Assembly (NCBI RefSeq): GCF_015624505.1
Contig: NZ_CP061379.1
Span: 1,612,001-1,676,000, forward strand
DNA from: Bradyrhizobium commune
GTDB taxonomy: Bacteria > Pseudomonadota > Alphaproteobacteria > Rhizobiales > Xanthobacteraceae
Length of the DNA stretch: 64,000 nt
Direction of reading: 5' to 3'
Position 1 is the first letter of the stretch. Each line of letters begins with the position of its first letter. The notes below the pieces were generated by a model that was not told where the DNA came from, did not search any database, and saw nothing but the letters and a program-made list of their open reading frames with translations. Shown here piece by piece: positions 44,407-53,403 of the stretch. The position numbers and the translations under genes were made by a program.

Positions 44407-46065
44407 ATGAAGCTCTACACCATGAGTCTCGTTGTGGCCCTGGCCGGGCTGATTGTTTCGTCTGCCGCCGCCCAAAATTCCGATTCCACCATATCGGTGG
44501 AAGGCGGCAACATTCGTGGCGTCCCCACCGATGTTGCCGGAGTGACCGTCTACAAGGCGGTGCCGTTTGCGGCGCCGCCAGTTGGCGCCAACCGCTGGAA
44601 GGCGCCTCAGCCGGTGCTGTCATGGCCGGGAGTAAGGGAAAGCACCGCGTGGCCGAACCGGTGCTACCAGCTCGCGAGTGCAAATCCGCCGGGGACATTC
44701 TACTTCAACGAATATTATTGGGACCCGTCCAAGGATCCCAAGGACAGCGAGGACTGCCTCTATCTGAACATCTGGGCACCCGTGAAGCCTGCCAGTGGGT
44801 CGCTGCCCGTGATGGTCTACTACCATGGCGGTGGCAACCGGCACGGCAACATTTCCGAGGTCGAGTTCAATGCGGCCAAGCTGGCCGACAAGGGTATCAT
44901 TGTTGTCTCGGCCGCCTATCGGCTGAACATCATGGGCTTTCTTGCGTTACCTGGCATGAAGGACGAAGGCGCGGGAAATTTCGCCGTGCTCGACACTGTC
45001 GAAGCGCTCAAATGGGTGAAGAAGAACATCGGCGCATTCGGCGGCGACCCGGGCAGCGTGACCATTGCCGGCCAGTCGGCCGGATCGCGCAATGTCAGAA
45101 CCCTCTTGTCCACGCCGCTCGCCAAGGGCCTGTTCCGCCGCGCGATCATGCACAGCAGCCCCACCGTGATGGCGCAACCGGGAAAACCGAACTACGTGAC
45201 GCTGGAGAACAAGATGGCCGCGGCCGGCGCGGTCTTCCAGAAATATTTCCCCGGCAAGACCCTGGACGATCTGAGGCAGCTTCCGGCGGCGGAGTTCTAC
45301 AAGGACCAGGCCAAGATCGACGACATGTATGCCGTGACAAGCAACATCTATGCGGCGATCGACGGCAATGTCCTGACCACGGACTCGGTCGATCTGTTGA
45401 AGGAAGGGGCGTTGAACGGCGTCGACGTCATCGTTGGCACCGTCGCCGACGAACGGACGGCGCTGGATGGCACGCCGGACAAGGTCATGGAGGTCCCTGC
45501 CTTCCATGCCTACTGGAAACAGCTTCTTGGCGAGGAGCTGTACGCCAGATATTCGTTCGAAAAGCTTTATCCTGCATCCACGCCGCTTGATGCCTACCGT
45601 CAGCATCTCAAGGCCCAGGCCGACCTGTTGCTGGAGCAAAACCGCGTCGCGGGCTCGCTCCTTAGCGCCAAAAATCCGGGCAGCAAGGTCTACGTGTTCT
45701 ACTTCGATCATCCTCCGCCCGGCCGTGACCGCGAGTTCTACGGCGCATGGCATTCGTCGGATCTCTGGTACACCTTTAATTCGCTTCGCAACGAGCCCGG
45801 TCAGCGCCAGTGGAGTCCTTATGACTTCGAGCTGGCGGAACAGGCGTCGTCGATGTGGGCCAATTTCGTCAAGACCGGCGATCCCAACGGCGAGGCCTTG
45901 CCGGCCTGGCCGCGGAGCACCCGCTCCAACAACGGCACGTATCTGTCGTTCGGCGAAACATCGACGGGCGCCACCAACGGCTCGCCGTATTTTGGCACGA
46001 CGGCCGAACGCCGAAACGCCCTGTTCCACGACTATCAGATGAAGTTCTACGGGGTGGCCGAATAG
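44407..46065 (+). CDS. Type B carboxylesterase, exported
   Basis: A 552-residue carboxylesterase with a Sec signal peptide (SLVVALAGLIVSSAAAQ). It has EDCLYLNIWAPV, oxyanion YYHGGGNRHG, nucleophile elbow IAGQSAGSRN, acidic TVADERTAL and the His region GAWHSSDLWYTF, so the triad looks complete. GTG 44404 and ATG 44407 share the GGGGAGGAG upstream. It should release an acid from an ester in the periplasm. It is distinct in length and leader from the cytoplasmic esterase at 10000. Confidence 0.92.
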   Translation: MKLYTMSLVVALAGLIVSSAAAQNSDSTISVEGGNIRGVPTDVAGVTVYKAVPFAAPPVGANRWKAPQPVLSWPGVRESTAWPNRCYQLASANPPGTFYFNEYYWDPSKDPKDSEDCLYLNIWAPVKPASGSLPVMVYYHGGGNRHGNISEVEFNAAKLADKGIIVVSAAYRLNIMGFLALPGMKDEGAGNFAVLDTVEALKWVKKNIGAFGGDPGSVTIAGQSAGSRNVRTLLSTPLAKGLFRRAIMHSSPTVMAQPGKPNYVTLENKMAAAGAVFQKYFPGKTLDDLRQLPAAEFYKDQAKIDDMYAVTSNIYAAIDGNVLTTDSVDLLKEGALNGVDVIVGTVADERTALDGTPDKVMEVPAFHAYWKQLLGEELYARYSFEKLYPASTPLDAYRQHLKAQADLLLEQNRVAGSLLSAKNPGSKVYVFYFDHPPPGRDREFYGAWHSSDLWYTFNSLRNEPGQRQWSPYDFELAEQASSMWANFVKTGDPNGEALPAWPRSTRSNNGTYLSFGETSTGATNGSPYFGTTAERRNALFHDYQMKFYGVAE

Positions 46066-46112
46066 TCCGGAGCCCGTGGCGTCGGGCGGATGCTCAGACG
46101 GAAGGATGATCT

Positions 46113-46919
46113 GTGCGTATCATGCGCTCTTTTTTGACTGGCAGCATCATGCTGGCTCTTGGTCTGGCACTCACTGCCGGCGTCGCCGCCGCCGTAGCGG
46201 AGGAGACGCTCTATGTCGCGCCGACGGGGACGTTGCGCGTGGCGGTCGCCGTCGGCCCTGCCGCGTCGGCGTTCTGGGCCACGCGCGATCCTTCGACTGG
46301 AAAGCCGCGCGGCGTGACCGTCGAGCTCGCCAAGGCTGCCGCCGGCATGCTCAACGTTCCGCTCCAGCTCGTCGAGTACCAGAGCTCGGATGAGATCGCT
46401 GCCGCCAGCGGCAAGGACGTCTGGGATCTCTCCTTCATGCCGGCGGACGTCAAGCGCGAGCAGTTCGTCGAGCAGGGGCCCGCTTACGTCGCCTATATGA
46501 GCGGCTATCTCATTCGTGCCGGTTCGGACATCCGCTCCGTCGCCGATGTCGATCGTGCCGGCATGCGGGTTGGCTGCATCGAGGGGACGTCGACGTCGCG
46601 TACGGTCGAGAAGTCGCTGAGGCAGGCCAGGCTGACGAAGTTCGTGAAGCCGGAAGAGGCGGCCGCATTGATCGGCAAGGGCGAGCTCGATGCGCTGGCG
46701 ATGGGCATGGGGGCGCTGGAGGATCTGTCGCGAAAGCTTCCCGGGGCCAAGGTGCTGGACGAGGTTATCCAGTCGACCGGTGTCGTTGTGGTGGTTCCCA
46801 AGGGCAAGGTTGTCGCGAAGGTCTGGGCCTCACAATTCCTGACTGAGGCCAAGGCGGACGGCACGGTTCGTCGCGCGCTCGACGCCAACGGATTTACCGG
46901 CGACAAGGTCGCGCCGTAG
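46113..46919 (+). CDS. Periplasmic solute-binding protein, family 3 type
   Basis: A 268-residue receptor with a Sec signal peptide (SIMLALGLALTAGVAAAVA). The mature part has GTLRVAVAVGPAASAFWATRD, then VTVELAKAAAGMLNVP, which are the family 3 features, although the domain is divergent. Start is GTG 46113 or ATG 46122. No transport partners are adjacent. It ends 12 bp before the convergent IclR gene. Confidence 0.85.
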   Translation: MRIMRSFLTGSIMLALGLALTAGVAAAVAEETLYVAPTGTLRVAVAVGPAASAFWATRDPSTGKPRGVTVELAKAAAGMLNVPLQLVEYQSSDEIAAASGKDVWDLSFMPADVKREQFVEQGPAYVAYMSGYLIRAGSDIRSVADVDRAGMRVGCIEGTSTSRTVEKSLRQARLTKFVKPEEAAALIGKGELDALAMGMGALEDLSRKLPGAKVLDEVIQSTGVVVVVPKGKVVAKVWASQFLTEAKADGTVRRALDANGFTGDKVAP

Positions 46920-46931
46920 CGCCTCTCGCCG

Positions 46932-47672
46932 CTAAGCAGCTGCCTTCGGACGCAACCGATCCACGGTGCGTGCGATCAGCGCGGCGACCTCTGCGACCTT
47001 CGGCCCAATCCGGAACTCCGGCCCGGCGACCACGACGGAGAGGCGGCGGTCGCCGATCGGCAACGGAATCGCTGCTCCCGCGAGGTCGCGGCTGTAGTCG
47101 GCAAAACTCTGGCAATAGCCGCGCGCGATCGAGTTACGCAGCTCGGTCTCGACGGCCTCGATGCTGATCGGCGTCGACGGGCCGTATTGCTTGAACTCGA
47201 TCTTGCGATAGACGGAGTCGCGCTCTTCCTGCGAATATTGCAGCAGCAGCGCGCGTCCGCTCGCGGTGGCGTGGATCGGCACGCGGTGGCCGATGGTCGC
47301 GAAATAGCGGATGGCGGTCTGGGACTCGACAACGTCGATGAACACGGCCATCACGCCGGCCGGCGCCACGATCGATGCGGTCTCGCCGGTCTCGGCGGAG
47401 AGGTCGGCGATCAGCGTGTGCGTCCAGGGCGGCAGCGGCTCGACCTCGGAGATCATCCGCGCCATCGCCAGCCACCGCGGCGTCGGATAGAAGCCGGCGC
47501 GGGGCCGCGGTTCGTAAAGATAGCCCTTCTCCGACAGTGTCGCGAGCAGGTTGAAGGTTGACGAGCGCGGCCAGCCGAAATGATCGGCGATCTCGGCAAG
47601 CGTCGCCGGCTTCCTCGCCTGCGCGAAGAATTCCATGATCTCCAGGACGTTTGCGGCTTGGCGAACGATCAT
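46932..47672 (-). CDS. IclR-family transcriptional regulator
   Basis: A 246-residue IclR regulator. The winged helix is at residues 2-60 (NVLEIMEFFAQARKPATLAEI and FGWPRSSTFNLLATL), the effector domain follows with HATASGRALLL and the closing AIPLPIGDRRLSVVVAGP. It sits on the minus strand downstream of CitE-like, MaoC and CaiB genes and probably controls that operon, and perhaps the divergent TRAP operon, through the palindrome at 50326-50341. Confidence 0.93.
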   Translation of the reverse strand: MIVRQAANVLEIMEFFAQARKPATLAEIADHFGWPRSSTFNLLATLSEKGYLYEPRPRAGFYPTPRWLAMARMISEVEPLPPWTHTLIADLSAETGETASIVAPAGVMAVFIDVVESQTAIRYFATIGHRVPIHATASGRALLLQYSQEERDSVYRKIEFKQYGPSTPISIEAVETELRNSIARGYCQSFADYSRDLAGAAIPLPIGDRRLSVVVAGPEFRIGPKVAEVAALIARTVDRLRPKAAA

Positions 47673-47693
47673 GGCGGGGCTTTGCGTCCTGAT

Positions 47694-48545
47694 CTAGGGC
47701 TGGCCGAGGATCTTCTTCGCGGCGCGAAGATGCGGCTTGTCGATCATCTGGCCGTCGAGGCGCAGCGTGCCGGAATTTGGATTGCTCGCGAATGCCGCGA
47801 TCACCTTCTCCGCCCAGGCGCGCTCGGCTTCGGTTGGCTCGAACGCCGCGTTGACGACGTCGACATGCTTGGGGTGGATCAGCGCCTTGGCCGAAAAGCC
47901 GTCGCGCCGTGCCGCGCGCGTTTCCTGCTCGAGGCCTGCGAGATTGTCGATGTCGGTGTAGACAGTATCGATCGGTGCCACTTCTGCTGCGGCCGCTGCC
48001 ATCAGGCAGAGATCGCGCGCGAGGCGATAGGGGCTGTGGAACACGCCGCCCGACGCCTTCTCGGTGGCGCCGAGCGAAGCCGAAAGATCTTCCGCGCCCC
48101 ACATCAGGCCGGCGAGGCGAGGGGAGCAGCCCTTGTAGCTGCCGAGGCCGAAGATCGAGCTGGCCGTTTCCGTCGCGACGCAGACGATCCGGGTCGTGCC
48201 AACCGTGATGCCGGAGGCGGCTTCCAAAGCCTCGAGCCAGGTCGCGACCTGCCGGACATCGTCGCCGCCTTGCGATTTCGGCAGCACGATGCCGTCAGGC
48301 TTCCCCGGCATCACCGCGGCGAGATCGGCAAGCGTCATGCCGGTGTCGAGCGCGTTGACGCGGACATAGAGCTGGTGCGGGCCTGGGCGGCCTTTCAGCA
48401 TGGACAATGTCAGCCCGCGCGCCTCGGGCTTCTTGTCGGTCACGACGGAGTCCTCGAGGTCGATGATCAGCGCGTCGGCGCCGCCTTCGCTCGCCTTCTC
48501 GAATTTGCGCGGGGAATCGCCCGGCACGAAGAGCATCGAACGCAT
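47694..48545 (-). CDS. CitE-like lyase (HpcH/HpaI family), citramalyl-CoA lyase candidate
   Basis: A 283-residue CitE-family protein. SMLFVPGDSPRKFEKA and ADALIIDLEDSV bind the CoA ester and Mg; VATETASSIFGL carries the metal-binding Glu, and GAEDLSASLG and KALIHPKHVDVVN complete the barrel. Start ATG 48545 overlaps the MaoC stop by one base. In an operon with a MaoC hydratase and a CaiB/BaiF CoA-transferase it best fits cleavage of citramalyl-CoA to acetyl-CoA and pyruvate, or a related beta-hydroxyacyl-CoA lyase. This is inferred from the combination. Confidence 0.9.
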   Translation of the reverse strand: MRSMLFVPGDSPRKFEKASEGGADALIIDLEDSVVTDKKPEARGLTLSMLKGRPGPHQLYVRVNALDTGMTLADLAAVMPGKPDGIVLPKSQGGDDVRQVATWLEALEAASGITVGTTRIVCVATETASSIFGLGSYKGCSPRLAGLMWGAEDLSASLGATEKASGGVFHSPYRLARDLCLMAAAAAEVAPIDTVYTDIDNLAGLEQETRAARRDGFSAKALIHPKHVDVVNAAFEPTEAERAWAEKVIAAFASNPNSGTLRLDGQMIDKPHLRAAKKILGQP

Positions 48546-48997
48546 CAGACCGGCCTCTTGTGCATCATCGCCATGCGGCGGCATTTACCGACGATCTCGT
48601 CGTTCTGGTTCAAGGCATGGTGCTCGAACTCGACGATGCCCGCCTTCGGGCGCGATTTGGATTCCCTCAACGAAAGCACCTTCGTCGTCGCCCGCAAGGT
48701 GTCGCCATGGAAGACCGGCTTCGGAAAGATGACGTCGGTCATGCCGAGATTGGCGACGGTGGTGCCCATGGTCGTATCATAGACCGTCATGCCGATCATG
48801 ATGCCGAGCGTGTAAAGGCTGTTGAAAATGCGTTGGCCGAACTCGGTCTTTTCGGAGAAATGCGCGTCGATGTGCAGCGGCTGCGGGTTGAGCGTCAGCA
48901 GGCTGAACATGGTGTTGTCCATCTCCGTGACGGTTCGGGTCAGCGGATGCCTGAACTCCTGGCCCACGGAAAAGTCCTCGAAGTAGAGCCCGGCCAT
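48545..48997 (-). CDS. MaoC-family hydratase
   Basis: A 150-residue single hot-dog-fold protein. FSLLTLNPQPLHIDAHFSEK contains the (N-P-x-x-L-H-x-D) hydratase motif with the catalytic His and Asp, and TEFGQRIFNSLYTLG follows. RBS GGGAGG lies upstream of ATG 48997. It should hydrate or dehydrate an enoyl-CoA such as itaconyl- or mesaconyl-CoA. It is between CaiB and CitE-like genes and overlaps the latter by 1 bp. Confidence 0.92.
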   Translation of the reverse strand: MAGLYFEDFSVGQEFRHPLTRTVTEMDNTMFSLLTLNPQPLHIDAHFSEKTEFGQRIFNSLYTLGIMIGMTVYDTTMGTTVANLGMTDVIFPKPVFHGDTLRATTKVLSLRESKSRPKAGIVEFEHHALNQNDEIVGKCRRMAMMHKRPV

Positions 48998-49041
48998 CGC
49001 GTTTCCTCCCTGTGTTTTGTACGATTTGGCTGGCGTTGCGC

Positions 49042-50244
49042 TTAGGGCGGCGCCGCCAGATGAACTGCCTTTTGTTCTGCGAGCTGCTCGATCTCCCCAG
49101 CCGAGAAGCCGGCCTCGTTCAAAATGTCGCGGCCATGCTGGCCGAGCGTCGGCGCGGGGCCGGCGGCTTCCGGCTGGGTCACGCTCCAGGTGGAGGGCAC
49201 GCGCATCTGGCGGATACGGCCCTCCACGGGGTGATCCACCGTCCTGAAGAAGTCGATCGCCTTGAGATGGGGATCGTCCAAAATCGTCTCCAGGGTGTGC
49301 ATCGGCATCACCGGAATGTCGGCGCGTTCCAGGAGTTCGCGCCACTCCGCGGTGGTGCGCGTCTGGAAGATGTGGCCGATCTCCTCGTAGATCTCGTCGA
49401 TATGTTTTGTGCGGGCGGCGTGGTTGGCAAAGCGCGGCTGATCGAGGAAATGCGGCTGCCCGATCGCCTCGAAGAAGCTGCGCCAGTGCTTGTCGTTGTA
49501 GATGAGCACGCAGAGATGGCCGTCGCTGGTCTTGTAGGGCCGGCGATAGCGCGACAGCAGGCGAGCGTAGCCGCCATGGTCGAGCGGCGGCTCGTAGGTG
49601 AGACCGCCGAGATGATCGACCAGCACGAACTCCGTCATCGATTCGAACATCGGCACGTCGATACGCTGGCCGATGGCCGTGCGTTGCTGGTGCATCAGCC
49701 CGCCCATGATGGCGTTGACCATCATCAGGCCGACGATGCGGTCGGCGATGGTGACGGGCACGTAGCGCGGCGTGCCGTCGCCGGCGGCCGCGAGCAGCGT
49801 CGGAATGGTGGCCGCGCCCTGGATCAGATCGTCATAAGCGGGTTTTGCCGCATAAGGGCCGGACTGGCCGTAGCCGAAGGCGCCGACATAGACGAGGGCG
49901 GGATTGATCGCGGCCAGCGTCTCGTAGTCGAGGCCGAGCCGCGCCATCGCCTGCGGGCGCACATTATAGACCAGCGCGTTGGCGCTCTTCGCCAGCCGCA
50001 ACAGCGTGTCGCGCCCTTCGGGCTTCTTGAGGTCGAGCACGATGCTGCGCTTGCCGCGATTGGCGTTGTGAAACATCCCGCCCATGCCGGGCGTGCGGCC
50101 GGGACCGATCTGGCGAACGATGTCGCCCTCGGGGCTTTCGACCTTGATGACGTCAGCGCCCATGTCCGCCAGCACCTGCGTGCCGTAAGGGCCCATCAGC
50201 ACCGAGGTCAGGTCGAGAATGGTGAAGCCGGCGAGCGGTCCCAT
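49042..50244 (-). CDS. CaiB/BaiF-family CoA-transferase
   Basis: A 400-residue class III CoA-transferase. The N-terminus GFTILDLTSVLMGPYG and ADVIKVESPEGD are typical; the catalytic Asp is probably in VTIADRIVGLMM, and GLDYETLAAINPALVYV marks the family. It likely activates a dicarboxylate as its CoA ester, in the manner of itaconate CoA-transferase of Pseudomonas aeruginosa, a family member. It is the first gene of the minus-strand operon and is divergent from the TRAP genes. Confidence 0.93.
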   Translation of the reverse strand: MGPLAGFTILDLTSVLMGPYGTQVLADMGADVIKVESPEGDIVRQIGPGRTPGMGGMFHNANRGKRSIVLDLKKPEGRDTLLRLAKSANALVYNVRPQAMARLGLDYETLAAINPALVYVGAFGYGQSGPYAAKPAYDDLIQGAATIPTLLAAAGDGTPRYVPVTIADRIVGLMMVNAIMGGLMHQQRTAIGQRIDVPMFESMTEFVLVDHLGGLTYEPPLDHGGYARLLSRYRRPYKTSDGHLCVLIYNDKHWRSFFEAIGQPHFLDQPRFANHAARTKHIDEIYEEIGHIFQTRTTAEWRELLERADIPVMPMHTLETILDDPHLKAIDFFRTVDHPVEGRIRQMRVPSTWSVTQPEAAGPAPTLGQHGRDILNEAGFSAGEIEQLAEQKAVHLAAPP

Positions 50245-50276
50245 GGGGCCTCGTGAGATAAATTCATATCCGTGGA

Positions 50277-50304
50277 GTTAGAATTCAGAAAACGCCGTTG
50301 TCAA
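50277..50304 (-). promoter_or_regulatory. Promoter of the CoA-transferase operon (predicted)
   Basis: On the minus strand TTGACA (50299-50304) and TCTAAC (50277-50282) are spaced by 16 bp, a good sigma-70 match at -35 and a fair one at -10. It lies 33 bp upstream of the ATG at 50244. Confidence 0.45.
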
Positions 50305-50325
50305 TTCAGTGAGTTCGAGCTGCCG

Positions 50326-50341
50326 TGCATAGGCCTATGCA
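50326..50341. promoter_or_regulatory. Perfect 16-bp palindrome, candidate operator
   Basis: TGCATAGGCCTATGCA is a perfect palindrome lying between the two divergent promoters: 12 bp from the plus-strand -35 (50354-50359) and 21 bp from the minus-strand -35 (50299-50304). This is an ideal operator for coordinate control of the CoA-transferase and TRAP operons. IclR proteins bind such short palindromes, and the IclR gene at 46932 is the best candidate, but this is inference. Confidence 0.55.
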
Positions 50342-50353
50342 AAGTTCATATAC

Positions 50354-50383
50354 TTGACAAATTAATTCACGTATTTGTACATT
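50354..50383 (+). promoter_or_regulatory. Promoter of the TRAP operon (predicted)
   Basis: TTGACA (50354-50359) and TACATT (50378-50383) are spaced by 18 bp in an AT-rich stretch unusual for this GC-rich window. It is about 90 bp upstream of the DctP start at 50475. Confidence 0.5.
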
Positions 50384-50474
50384 TTCCTCAAGCAAGAAAT
50401 TGGAGCGAGGGGCCGAACGGTTGGGCAGCCAGCGGCTGCCGCCTTCGGCGTGGGGACGCGTCAGGGAGAATGAA

Positions 50475-51491
50475 ATGAAGACGAATCTGGTCCGCGCTGT
50501 AGCCGCGCTCGCGCTTTCGCTGCCGCTATCGGCGCAGGCGCTGGAGTTGAAGGTCGCCGATAGCTTTCCCGCGGGCCACTATCTCGTCCGCCTGATGCTC
50601 AAGCCCTGGATGGACGATGTCACCAGGCGCACCAATGGCGCGGTGACCTTCACCTATTATCCCAACCAGCAGATCGGCAAGGCCGCCGACATGTTGCGGC
50701 TGACGCAGTCGGGTGTGGTCGACATCGGCTACATCGGACCGTCCTACGTCTCCGACAAGATGCCGCTGTCGGAAGTCGCGCAATTGCCGGGCGCGTTCGC
50801 GACCAGCTGCCAGGGCACGCTCGCTTATTGGAAGAGCGCGCGCGACGGCATCCTGGCCAAGCAGGAATATGCGCCGAACAAGATCAAGCTGCTGATGGCC
50901 GTGGTGCTGCCGCCCTATCAGGTGTGGACCGTCAAGTCGAAGGTCGAAACCACCAAGGACATGCAGGGCCTGAAGCTGCGCACCACCGGCGGCGCGCAGG
51001 ATCTGACGCTGCGCGCGCTGAACGCCGTGCCGGTGCGCATGGCCGCGCCCGATGCCTATGAATCGCTGTCGCGCGGCACGATGGACGGCCTGCTGTTCCC
51101 GCTGGACAGCGTCGTGGCCTACGGTCTCGACAAGCTGGTCAAGCACGCCACCGAAGGCGTCAGCTTCGGCAGCTTCATCGTCGCCTATTCCATCAACCAG
51201 TCGGTCTGGGACAAGTTGCCTGACGACGTGAAGAAAGCGATGGACGAAGCTTCTGAATCGATCACGCCCAAAGCCTGCGCCGATGTCGACAAGGAAGGCG
51301 AGACCACCAAGAAGCACATGCAGGACGAAGGCGTCAGCTTCGACCCGCTGCCGGAAGCCACGCGCGCCGAGATGAAGGACAAGTTGAAGGGCGTCGGCCA
51401 GGAATGGGCCAGCGGCCTCGACAGCCGCGGCAAGCAGGCCTCTGCCGCGTTGAAGGAGTTCGAAGGCTTGCTCGCCGCCGGCGGCAAGTAA
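50475..51491 (+). CDS. dctP: TRAP transporter periplasmic receptor (DctP type)
   Basis: A 338-residue TRAP receptor. A Sec signal (VRAVAALALSLPLSAQA) precedes LELKVADSFPAGHYL. The conserved carboxylate-binding Arg is in KLRTTGGAQD, and PDAYESLSRGTMDGLLFPL is the family helix. ATG 50475 has AGGGAGA upstream. It delivers a mono- or dicarboxylate to the DctQM complex encoded next, although DctQ is frameshifted. Confidence 0.93.
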   Translation: MKTNLVRAVAALALSLPLSAQALELKVADSFPAGHYLVRLMLKPWMDDVTRRTNGAVTFTYYPNQQIGKAADMLRLTQSGVVDIGYIGPSYVSDKMPLSEVAQLPGAFATSCQGTLAYWKSARDGILAKQEYAPNKIKLLMAVVLPPYQVWTVKSKVETTKDMQGLKLRTTGGAQDLTLRALNAVPVRMAAPDAYESLSRGTMDGLLFPLDSVVAYGLDKLVKHATEGVSFGSFIVAYSINQSVWDKLPDDVKKAMDEASESITPKACADVDKEGETTKKHMQDEGVSFDPLPEATRAEMKDKLKGVGQEWASGLDSRGKQASAALKEFEGLLAAGGK

Positions 51492-51518
51492 TCCGAATCG
51501 GAACGGGAGGCAAAAGAC

Positions 51519-52072
51519 GTGATCGAGCGAGCGGGAAATGTGCTCGGCGCGCTGGAGCGCGCGCTGACGGTGATCGCAGTGGCGTTCATGTTCGTGATCA
51601 TGATGCTGGTCGTGACCGACGTGTTCATGCGCTATGCGCTGAACAGCCCGTTCTCCTTCACCTATGATCTGATCGGGCTCTATCTCCTCGCCGGCGTGTT
51701 CTTCTTCACATTGTCGGACGCCTTGCGCGAACACGTCCATGTCGGCGTCGACATCCTGCTTCGCGCTTCTCGCCCACTGGGCGGCGGCTGTCCGAGATCG
51801 TCACCGCGCTCGCCGGCCTGTTCGTGTTCGTGCTGATCTGCAAAGTTGGGTTCGAGCGCGCGCTGGAGAATTACGAGCAGCATGACGTGCTCTCCGGCGC
51901 CATCCCGTGGCCGACCTGGATCTCCGCGGCGCTGGTACCGTTCGGCTGCGGCGTGCTGGTGCTGCGGCTGGCGCTCCAGCTCGTCGGCAATGTGCTGAGC
52001 CTCGTCAGCGGACGCGACCTCTATCCGCTGCCGCCGGTCACCGGCGTCGGCGAAGCGCGCGGCTTTGAGTAA
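51519..52072 (+). pseudogene. dctQ: TRAP transporter small permease (DctQ type), frameshifted
   Basis: The first part (GTG 51519) encodes MIERAGNVLGALERALTVIA and two membrane segments, continuing to HVGVDILLR. The reading frame then changes near 51762-51766, and the remaining DctQ sequence (RFSPTGRRLSEIVTALAG and FVFVLICKVGFERALENYEQ, ending GFE at 52072) continues in the -1 frame. The total of 554 bp is one short of a multiple of three, so one base is missing (probably one C in the CGC repeat). The product would otherwise be about 184 residues. It is either a sequencing or assembly error, or a recent inactivation; no slippery heptamer was seen. Confidence 0.8.
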
Positions 52073-52084
52073 CGGCAGGCATCC

Positions 52085-53374
52085 ATGACACCTCTCATCG
52101 TCCTCGCCCTGCTGTTCGGCTTGCTCGCGCTCGGCACGCCCGTCGGTTTTGCCATGGCATTTTCCGGCTCGGTCGGCCTCGTCATGGTCGGCGGCTTTCC
52201 GACCCTGTTCGGCATCCTGGAGACCGCGCCGCTTTCGACTGTCTCGTCGTACGAGCTCATCACCATCCCGATGTTCCTGCTGATGGCGGACCTCGTGCTG
52301 CTGTCGGGCGTTGCGGATGATCTGTTCAAGACCGCCTCGGCCTGGGTCGGCCGCGTTCCCGGCGGCCTCGGCATGGCGACCGCGCTCGCCGGCGCCGGGT
52401 TCGGTGCGATCTGCGGCACCTCGACGGCCTCGGCCGCGACGCTGTCCTCGACCAGCCTGCCGGCGATGATCCGCCAGGGCTATGAGCCAAAGATGGCCGC
52501 GGGTGTCGTTGCGATCTCCGGCACGCTGTCGATGCTGCTGCCGACCAGCGTCGCGCTCGTTATCTTCGGCCTCCTCGCCGAAGTGAACATCGGCAAGCTT
52601 TTGATCAGCGGCATCATCCCGGCGATCCTCGTCACCTTCACCATCATGGCGACGATCTATTTCCTGGTCTGGCAGGATCCCTCGCGTGCGCCAGCCGCCA
52701 AGTCAGTGCCGTGGCGCGAAAAGTTCGCGCTGCTGTGGCAGGTCTCGCCGATGGTGGTGTTGTTCTCGATCGTCACAGGCACGATCTATCTCGGCGTTGC
52801 GACACCGACGGAGGCGTCCGCCTTCGGCGCGTTCGGTGCCTTCCTGCTTGCGATCGTCAAGGGCAAGATCACGCCCACCTCGCTCTACAAGACGCTGCTG
52901 CGCGCCTGCCACGGCACCTGCATGATCATCATGATCCTGGTCGGGGCTTCGATCTTCGGCTACTTTTTCACGCTGACGCACGTCACGCAGGATCTCGTCG
53001 CCTGGATCGGGTCCTTGCCGACCTCGCGCTGGATCATCATCACGCTGATCCTGTGCGGCTATATCGTGCTCGGCTCCTTCATGGACCAGATCGCGATCCT
53101 GGTGTTGACCGTGCCGATCGTGCTGCCGCTGATCAAGACACTGGATTTCGACCCGATCTGGTTCGGCGTCATCAAGATCGTCACTGCGGAGGTCGGCATG
53201 ATCACGCCGCCGGTCGGGCTGAACTGCTTCATCGTCGCCCGCTATGCCAAGCGGCCGGTGGCGGAAGTGTTCCACGGCACCTTCCCGCATTTCATCGCTC
53301 ATCTGATCGCGATCGCGATCCTGGTGGCGTTTCCGTCGATCATTCTCTGGCTGCCCTCGCAGATGGGGCGCTAG
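52085..53374 (+). CDS. dctM: TRAP transporter large permease (DctM type)
   Basis: A 429-residue inner-membrane protein with about 12 hydrophobic segments. GSVGLVMVGGFPTLFGI, GGLGMATALAGAGFGAICGT and TSTASAATLSSTSLPAM, plus KIVTAEVGMITPPVGLN, are family landmarks. It is 12 bp after the DctQ gene and 29 bp before the acyl-CoA dehydrogenase. Confidence 0.95.
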   Translation: MTPLIVLALLFGLLALGTPVGFAMAFSGSVGLVMVGGFPTLFGILETAPLSTVSSYELITIPMFLLMADLVLLSGVADDLFKTASAWVGRVPGGLGMATALAGAGFGAICGTSTASAATLSSTSLPAMIRQGYEPKMAAGVVAISGTLSMLLPTSVALVIFGLLAEVNIGKLLISGIIPAILVTFTIMATIYFLVWQDPSRAPAAKSVPWREKFALLWQVSPMVVLFSIVTGTIYLGVATPTEASAFGAFGAFLLAIVKGKITPTSLYKTLLRACHGTCMIIMILVGASIFGYFFTLTHVTQDLVAWIGSLPTSRWIIITLILCGYIVLGSFMDQIAILVLTVPIVLPLIKTLDFDPIWFGVIKIVTAEVGMITPPVGLNCFIVARYAKRPVAEVFHGTFPHFIAHLIAIAILVAFPSIILWLPSQMGR

Positions 53375-53403
53375 GCCCAACGAGCCTCCACAAGGAGATC
53401 ATC

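Noticed and set aside
51740..51790. Programmed -1 ribosomal frameshift in dctQ
   Set aside because: There is no slippery heptamer or downstream stem of the expected type; a missing base is simpler.
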